A DNA stretch of 64,000 bases from an uncultured Eubacteriales bacterium (GTDB lineage Bacteria; Bacillota; Clostridia; Oscillospirales; Acutalibacteraceae). Location of the stretch: assembly GCA_934456435.1 (NCBI GenBank), contig CAKSHH010000010.1, positions 24,348 through 88,347 of the forward strand, written 5' to 3'. A program made the position numbers and the translations under genes. Below the pieces are notes generated by a model. That model saw only the letters and a list, made by a program, of their open reading frames with translations, had not been told where the DNA came from and did not search any database. Positions 60,472 to 64,000 of the stretch are shown here, piece by piece; positions within the stretch are counted from its first letter, which is position 1; each line of letters starts with the position of its first letter.

Positions 60472-61806
60472 ATGAGAAAGAACAAAGCTTCCTATTTTAT
60501 AGGAATTGTTTTCATTTGTATTATTGCCGCCTTTTTTATCTCAATATGCGTCAGAGTTTTCCAGACTCAGGTGCTGAAGAAATACACCTTTGACTTTCCG
60601 ACATCGGAAACCGTACAGACGATCGACTACTCAAATGACTGGTCAAAGCATTATCTGTTCAATCCGCAGGACAGCTACACCGCCGCGGATAAGACGGACG
60701 AAAAACCCGAAGAGACGACGGAAGCTTCGGAAAAGAAAACGTCCAAGTATGTTAGCAAGGTTAATGATTTGGAGTACCGAATCAACTACTATACAACAAA
60801 GCTTCTCTACGGAAGAATGAGGATGATTGAAGCTTACGCGCTTTTTAACAAGACTGTAGGAATGAAGATTGTAACGGGCACGGAATCCATTGTTGTAATG
60901 AACAACGGATATTTGACTTTTGAGTTTTTTGCTTATGACACAACTCCGGCGGCTGATTCGGTAACGTGGTTCAGCAATAAGCTCGCAGAAAGAAACGTTG
61001 ATTTCGCATACGTTCAGCTTCCGGCGAAAGAGGATAAGGACGATGAGCAGCTTCCGAGCGGAGTGAGCGACAACGTGAATAAAAATGCCGATCAACTTCT
61101 TAAAAGGCTCGACGAAAACAAGGTTAAGTACTATGATTTCCGCACGCTTTTGTCGCAGAAAGATGATGATTGGTATTCAAACTTTTTCAAAACGGATCAT
61201 CATTGGAAGCCCGAAACAGGCGTTTGGGCGGCAGGACAGCTTGTGAAGCTGATAAACAGGGACTTCAATTACGGACTTGACGAGAGTATAGGAGACACGG
61301 ACAGATACAAGATTGACGTGTACGAAAAATATTGCCTCGGTTCTCAGGGCAAGATTGCAACCCTGACTTATGCCGATCCTGAGGATATAAGCTTGATTTA
61401 TCCCAAAGCCGACACAAGCTACACAGTCCAATACAATAATGATGCACCGAAAACGGGACGCTTTGAGGACACACTTCTTGACAAGAGCTATGTCAGCAAA
61501 ATAGATTATTATAATACTTCTACATATTCCGCATACCTTTGCGGAAATAAGGCGCTTACAAGGATAAAGAACAACAACTGTCATAACGGAAAGAGGCTTC
61601 TTCTTATCGGTGACTCTTACAGCAAGTGTGTTGTTCCGTATCTCGCCGAGACCTTTGAAAATGTCGATATGCTGGACAGAAGAATGTTCAACGGAAGCAT
61701 ATTGACCTATATTGATGAAACCTCGCCCGATATGGTCATCGTAGCATACACTCCGACGCAGTTCAGCGATGCGTCAACTCACAATTCAACGTTTAATTTC
61801 GAGTAA
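60472..61806 (+). CDS. DHHW/AlgX-like acetylation partner protein, membrane-anchored
   Basis: 444 residues from ATG 60472 (GGTGAT upstream). One N-terminal transmembrane helix (about 8-30), a Glu/Lys/Thr-rich spacer (about 70-100), then an SGNH-like fold. FKTDHHWKPETG (about 237-248) is the DHHW motif, and LLLIGDSYSKCV (about 376-387) is the GDS nucleophile block with Ser in GDSYS. Such proteins pair with MBOAT transferases to place O-acetyl groups on exopolysaccharide or wall polymers (AlgJ/AlgX, PatB and DltD analogues). Confidence 0.88.
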   Translation: MRKNKASYFIGIVFICIIAAFFISICVRVFQTQVLKKYTFDFPTSETVQTIDYSNDWSKHYLFNPQDSYTAADKTDEKPEETTEASEKKTSKYVSKVNDLEYRINYYTTKLLYGRMRMIEAYALFNKTVGMKIVTGTESIVVMNNGYLTFEFFAYDTTPAADSVTWFSNKLAERNVDFAYVQLPAKEDKDDEQLPSGVSDNVNKNADQLLKRLDENKVKYYDFRTLLSQKDDDWYSNFFKTDHHWKPETGVWAAGQLVKLINRDFNYGLDESIGDTDRYKIDVYEKYCLGSQGKIATLTYADPEDISLIYPKADTSYTVQYNNDAPKTGRFEDTLLDKSYVSKIDYYNTSTYSAYLCGNKALTRIKNNNCHNGKRLLLIGDSYSKCVVPYLAETFENVDMLDRRMFNGSILTYIDETSPDMVIVAYTPTQFSDASTHNSTFNFE

Positions 61807-61810
61807 TGAC

Positions 61811-61839
61811 TTTACTTTTTTGTTTTAATGTGTTAAAAT
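61811..61839 (+). promoter_or_regulatory. Promoter of the yerC-like operon
   Basis: TTTACT (61811-61816), 17-base spacer, TAAAAT (61834-61839). Confidence 0.55.
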
Positions 61840-61884
61840 AAGAAAGTGTTAAAGTGCATTTTTGAAAACAGAGAGGCTTAAATT

Positions 61885-62181
61885 ATGGAAAAAAAGCTTA
61901 AGGATAAAAATACTGATTTGTTCTTTGAGGCAATACTTCAGCTTAAAAGCTTGGAGGAGTGCTATGATTTCTTTGAGGATCTTTGTACGGTGAATGAGCT
62001 GAAGTCGATTTCTCAGAGAATTGTCGTTGCCAAAATGCTCAGAGATAAGACGGTTTACAGCGAGATTGTCGATGAAACCGGAGCAAGCACGGCGACGGTC
62101 AGCCGTGTGAACCGTTCGCTTCAGTACGGCACGGGCGGATACGAGCTTGTATTCCGCAGACTTGAGGAAAACGACAAATGA
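61885..62181 (+). CDS. YerC/YecD family TrpR-related protein
   Basis: 98 residues. LKSLEECYDFFEDLCTVNEL and SISQRIVVAKMLRDKTVYSE followed by the helix-turn-helix VDETGASTATVSRVNRSLQY match the YerC/YecD group of TrpR-like DNA-binding proteins, whose ligand is undefined. RBS AGAGG before the ATG. Its last codons overlap the start of the methyltransferase gene (ATGA). Confidence 0.93.
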   Translation: MEKKLKDKNTDLFFEAILQLKSLEECYDFFEDLCTVNELKSISQRIVVAKMLRDKTVYSEIVDETGASTATVSRVNRSLQYGTGGYELVFRRLEENDK

Positions 62182-62945
62182 GCGGATACAACGCATTTGC
62201 GAGTGCATACGACAAACTGACCGATAATGTGGAATATAAAAAGCGTGCCGATTATATCAGTACGCTTTTTGAACGTTACGGGGTAAAGGGTAAGGAGCCT
62301 GTGCTCGACCTTGCCTGCGGAACGGGAAGCCTTACCGTTGAACTTGCAAAGCTTGGATATGAGATGATAGGTGTCGATTCGGAGCCGGCGATGCTGGCAC
62401 AGGCGCAGAACAAAAAATACGATGAAAACGTTGATATTTTGTTCCTCTGTCAGCAGATGACGGAGCTTGATCTTTTCGGAACTATCAGCGCGGCGGTCTG
62501 TACGCTCGACAGCCTTAATCACCTGAACAGCGCGGAAGAGGTGCAAAAGACGATTGAAAAAGTCGGACTTTTTATGGAGCACGGCGGAATATTTATTTTT
62601 GACGTGAATACAATATATAAGCACAGAGAAATAATCGGCAACAACACGTTTGTTTACGATTGCGACGATGTTTACTGCGTTTGGCAGAACAGTCTCAATG
62701 ACGATGACAGTATAGACATTTCGCTTGACATCTTTGAGTACGAGGACGGGGCTTATTTCAGAAGCTCGGAGGAGTTCTCCGAAAGAGCGTACCCGATTGA
62801 GGATTACAAAAAATGGCTTGCCGACGCTGATTTTGAGGTTTTAAACATTTACGATGAAATGAGCGACCGTGAGCTTAACGAGACAACGCAGAGGGCGGTT
62901 TTTGTTGCACGGTATACAGGATATAAAAAGACGGAGGAACGATAA
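62178..62945 (+). CDS. Class I SAM-dependent methyltransferase
   Basis: 255 residues; the start ATG overlaps the yerC-like stop by 4 bases. N-terminal YNAFASAYDKLTDNVEYKK and motif I VLDLACGTGSLTVELA (about 41-56) followed by GYEMIGVDSEPAMLAQA are typical of the small methyltransferases next to hslO and yerC in Clostridia. C-terminal half has EFSERAYPIEDYKKWLADAD. Substrate unknown. One base separates its stop from the hslO start codon. Confidence 0.88.
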   Translation: MSGYNAFASAYDKLTDNVEYKKRADYISTLFERYGVKGKEPVLDLACGTGSLTVELAKLGYEMIGVDSEPAMLAQAQNKKYDENVDILFLCQQMTELDLFGTISAAVCTLDSLNHLNSAEEVQKTIEKVGLFMEHGGIFIFDVNTIYKHREIIGNNTFVYDCDDVYCVWQNSLNDDDSIDISLDIFEYEDGAYFRSSEEFSERAYPIEDYKKWLADADFEVLNIYDEMSDRELNETTQRAVFVARYTGYKKTEER

Positions 62946-62946
62946 A

Positions 62947-63828
62947 ATGGATAAGCTTGTAAGATGTATCTCACAGGACGGTACATTGTTCATAATGGCT
63001 GCGGACACAACCGAAATGGTTGAAAAATCACAGCAGATTCATAAAACATCGGCTGTTACTTCGGCGGCGCTCGGCAGACTTTTGACTGCTTCAAGCCTCA
63101 TGGGCAGTATGCTCAAAGGGGATAATGACAGCGTAACACTCAGAATAAACGGCGGCGGTCCTGCAGGCACGGTTATGGCGGTTTCAGACAGTTCGGGAAA
63201 TGCGAGAGGATATGTTCAGAACCCTGTCGTTGAAATTCCGCTCAATTCAAAAGGCAAGCTTGACGTTTCGGGTGCGGTCGGCACAGACGGTTCGCTGACG
63301 GTTATCAAAGATCTCAACCTAAAGGAGCCTTATGTCGGACAGATACCGCTTGTCAGCGGAGAAATCGCGGAGGATATCACCAGCTATTATGCAATCAGCG
63401 AGCAGATTCCGTCCGTTTGTGCGCTCGGCGTGCTTGTCAATCCCGACCTTTCGATAAAAGCGGCAGGCGGATTCATTATCCAGCTTCTTCCGACGGCGCT
63501 TGACGACACTATCGACGCTGTTGAACGCTGTATAAAGGATATACCTCCCGTTACAACGATGCTGTCTGACGGTATGACACCGGAGGAGATCTGCCGCAAG
63601 GTTCTCAGCGAATTTGACCTTGATATTTTGGACACCTCAAACCCGAAATATAAGTGCAACTGCTCGCGCGAAAGGGTAGAGGCGGCGCTTATATCAACAG
63701 GAAAAGAGTCGCTTGAGGAGCTTTCGCACGAGGAGATGACGGAAGTAAACTGCCAGTTCTGTGACAGGAAATACAGATTCAGCGGTGCGGAAATTAAAAA
63801 GCTTATGGAGAGCGCAAAGAAAAAATAA
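62947..63828 (+). CDS. hslO: Redox-regulated chaperone Hsp33
   Basis: 293 residues from ATG 62947 (GGAGG upstream; the frame extends upstream into the methyltransferase gene). Hsp33 core (about 5-230; LGRLLTASSLMGSMLKGD, GYVQNPVVEIPLNSKGKLD) and the C-terminal zinc redox switch CNCSRERV (about 238-245) with CQFC (about 270-273), giving the CxC-CxxC pattern. Oxidative stress releases zinc and activates holdase function. Third gene of the yerC-like operon. Confidence 0.96.
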   Translation: MDKLVRCISQDGTLFIMAADTTEMVEKSQQIHKTSAVTSAALGRLLTASSLMGSMLKGDNDSVTLRINGGGPAGTVMAVSDSSGNARGYVQNPVVEIPLNSKGKLDVSGAVGTDGSLTVIKDLNLKEPYVGQIPLVSGEIAEDITSYYAISEQIPSVCALGVLVNPDLSIKAAGGFIIQLLPTALDDTIDAVERCIKDIPPVTTMLSDGMTPEEICRKVLSEFDLDILDTSNPKYKCNCSRERVEAALISTGKESLEELSHEEMTEVNCQFCDRKYRFSGAEIKKLMESAKKK

Positions 63829-63845
63829 AAACTTAAAAATAGGTA

Positions 63846-63874
63846 TTGACAAAATGCTTATCTTATGTTAAAGT
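63846..63874 (+). promoter_or_regulatory. Promoter of the tRNA-Val gene
   Basis: TTGACA (63846-63851), 17-base spacer, TAAAGT (63869-63874). Confidence 0.75.
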
Positions 63875-63925
63875 ATTCAATGTCGCTGCGGTACTGAGCA
63901 ACGACGTCAAGAAAATATGGCGAAC

Positions 63926-64000
63926 GGGAGCATAGCTCAGCTGGGAGAGCATCTGCCTTACAAGCAGAGGGTCACAGGTTCGAGCCCTGTTGTTCCCACC
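63926..64000 (+). tRNA. tRNA-Val (anticodon UAC), reaches window edge
   Basis: Acceptor GGGAGCA (63926-63932) pairs with TGTTCCC (63991-63997), D arm GCTCAGCTGGGAGAGC, anticodon loop CTTACAA giving TAC between CTGC and GCAG, T arm CACAGG-TTCGAGC-CCTGT. The sequence ends ACC at 63998-64000, so the terminal A of an encoded CCA would be the next base outside. Confidence 0.96.

Noticed and set aside
1..64000. Mobile element, prophage or defence island
   Set aside because: I found no integrase, transposase, phage structural gene, toxin-antitoxin pair or restriction enzyme, and tRNA-Val at the right edge shows no attachment-site duplication within the window.

Overview
The window reads as a chromosome segment of a low-to-mid GC Gram-positive anaerobe of the class Clostridia, most like the Ruminococcus/Oscillospiraceae group. 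The basis is gene content: type I dockerin domains on non-enzymatic GLUG and leucine-rich-repeat surface proteins, a Clostridia-style second type II topoisomerase pair, a DnaD/DnaI helicase-loader pair, FMN and lysine riboswitches, and AGGAGG ribosome sites with many consensus TTGACA-17-TATAAT promoters. I see no insertion sequence, prophage, CRISPR array or rRNA. Gene identities come from motif reading only; no database search was possible.

Layout. 1-2.6 kb: start of a cysteine desulfurase (minus), an M20 peptidase (minus), and a strongly promoted 41-residue ORF with structured 3' RNA. 2.6-9.2 kb: operon of a MarR regulator, a heterodimeric ABC exporter, an esterase, a PlsC-like acyltransferase and a PHP phosphoesterase. 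9.2-11.7 kb: two minus-strand membrane proteins of unknown function. 11.9-15.4 kb: three-gene SPFH/zinc-ribbon/TPM module resembling B. subtilis YdjI/YdjG/YdjH, without a PspA gene. 15.4-21.1 kb: a gene remnant, a LysR regulator with a palindromic box, and a divergent cluster of aspartate aminotransferase, YoaK-type membrane protein, argG and purA, three of which make or consume aspartate. 21.2-26.5 kb: CsoR-type sensor with its own operator, NUDIX hydrolase, methyltransferase, HD hydrolase, rarA and an RlmCD-type RNA methyltransferase. 26.6-31.9 kb: FMN riboswitch with ribU, then the divergent topoisomerase B and A subunits.

31.9-39.1 kb: a candidate minus-strand structured RNA, secG, a candidate short RNA or attenuator, then an operon of ECF sigma factor, probable anti-sigma factor and two large secreted proteins (BspA-type LRR; GLUG+LRR+dockerin). 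39.1-45.7 kb: minus-strand operon dnaD-like, dnaI-like, tex, OPA-family transporter, second RlmCD paralogue. 46.1-51.0 kb: a 1638-residue secreted GLUG/beta-helix/dockerin protein. 51.1-57.1 kb: lysine riboswitch controlling an NhaC-family transporter with an unusual CxxCxGxG segment, a Gfo/Idh/MocA oxidoreductase with nagB, and a membrane-anchored parvulin foldase. 57.1-61.8 kb: envelope-polymer locus, with tarI/tarJ-like genes divergent from an MBOAT acyltransferase and its DHHW partner. 61.8-64.0 kb: YerC/TrpR-like regulator, methyltransferase, hslO and a tRNA-Val at the right edge.

Several modules concern the cell surface (sigma/anti-sigma surface proteins, the giant dockerin protein, foldase, CDP-ribitol genes, O-acylation pair, PlsC, SPFH/TPM module). 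The most unexplained items are the minus-strand RNA near 32.0 kb, the 41-residue peptide unit at 2.1-2.5 kb, the divergent topoisomerase with alanine at the quinolone serine position, and the transporter with a DnaJ-like cysteine motif.
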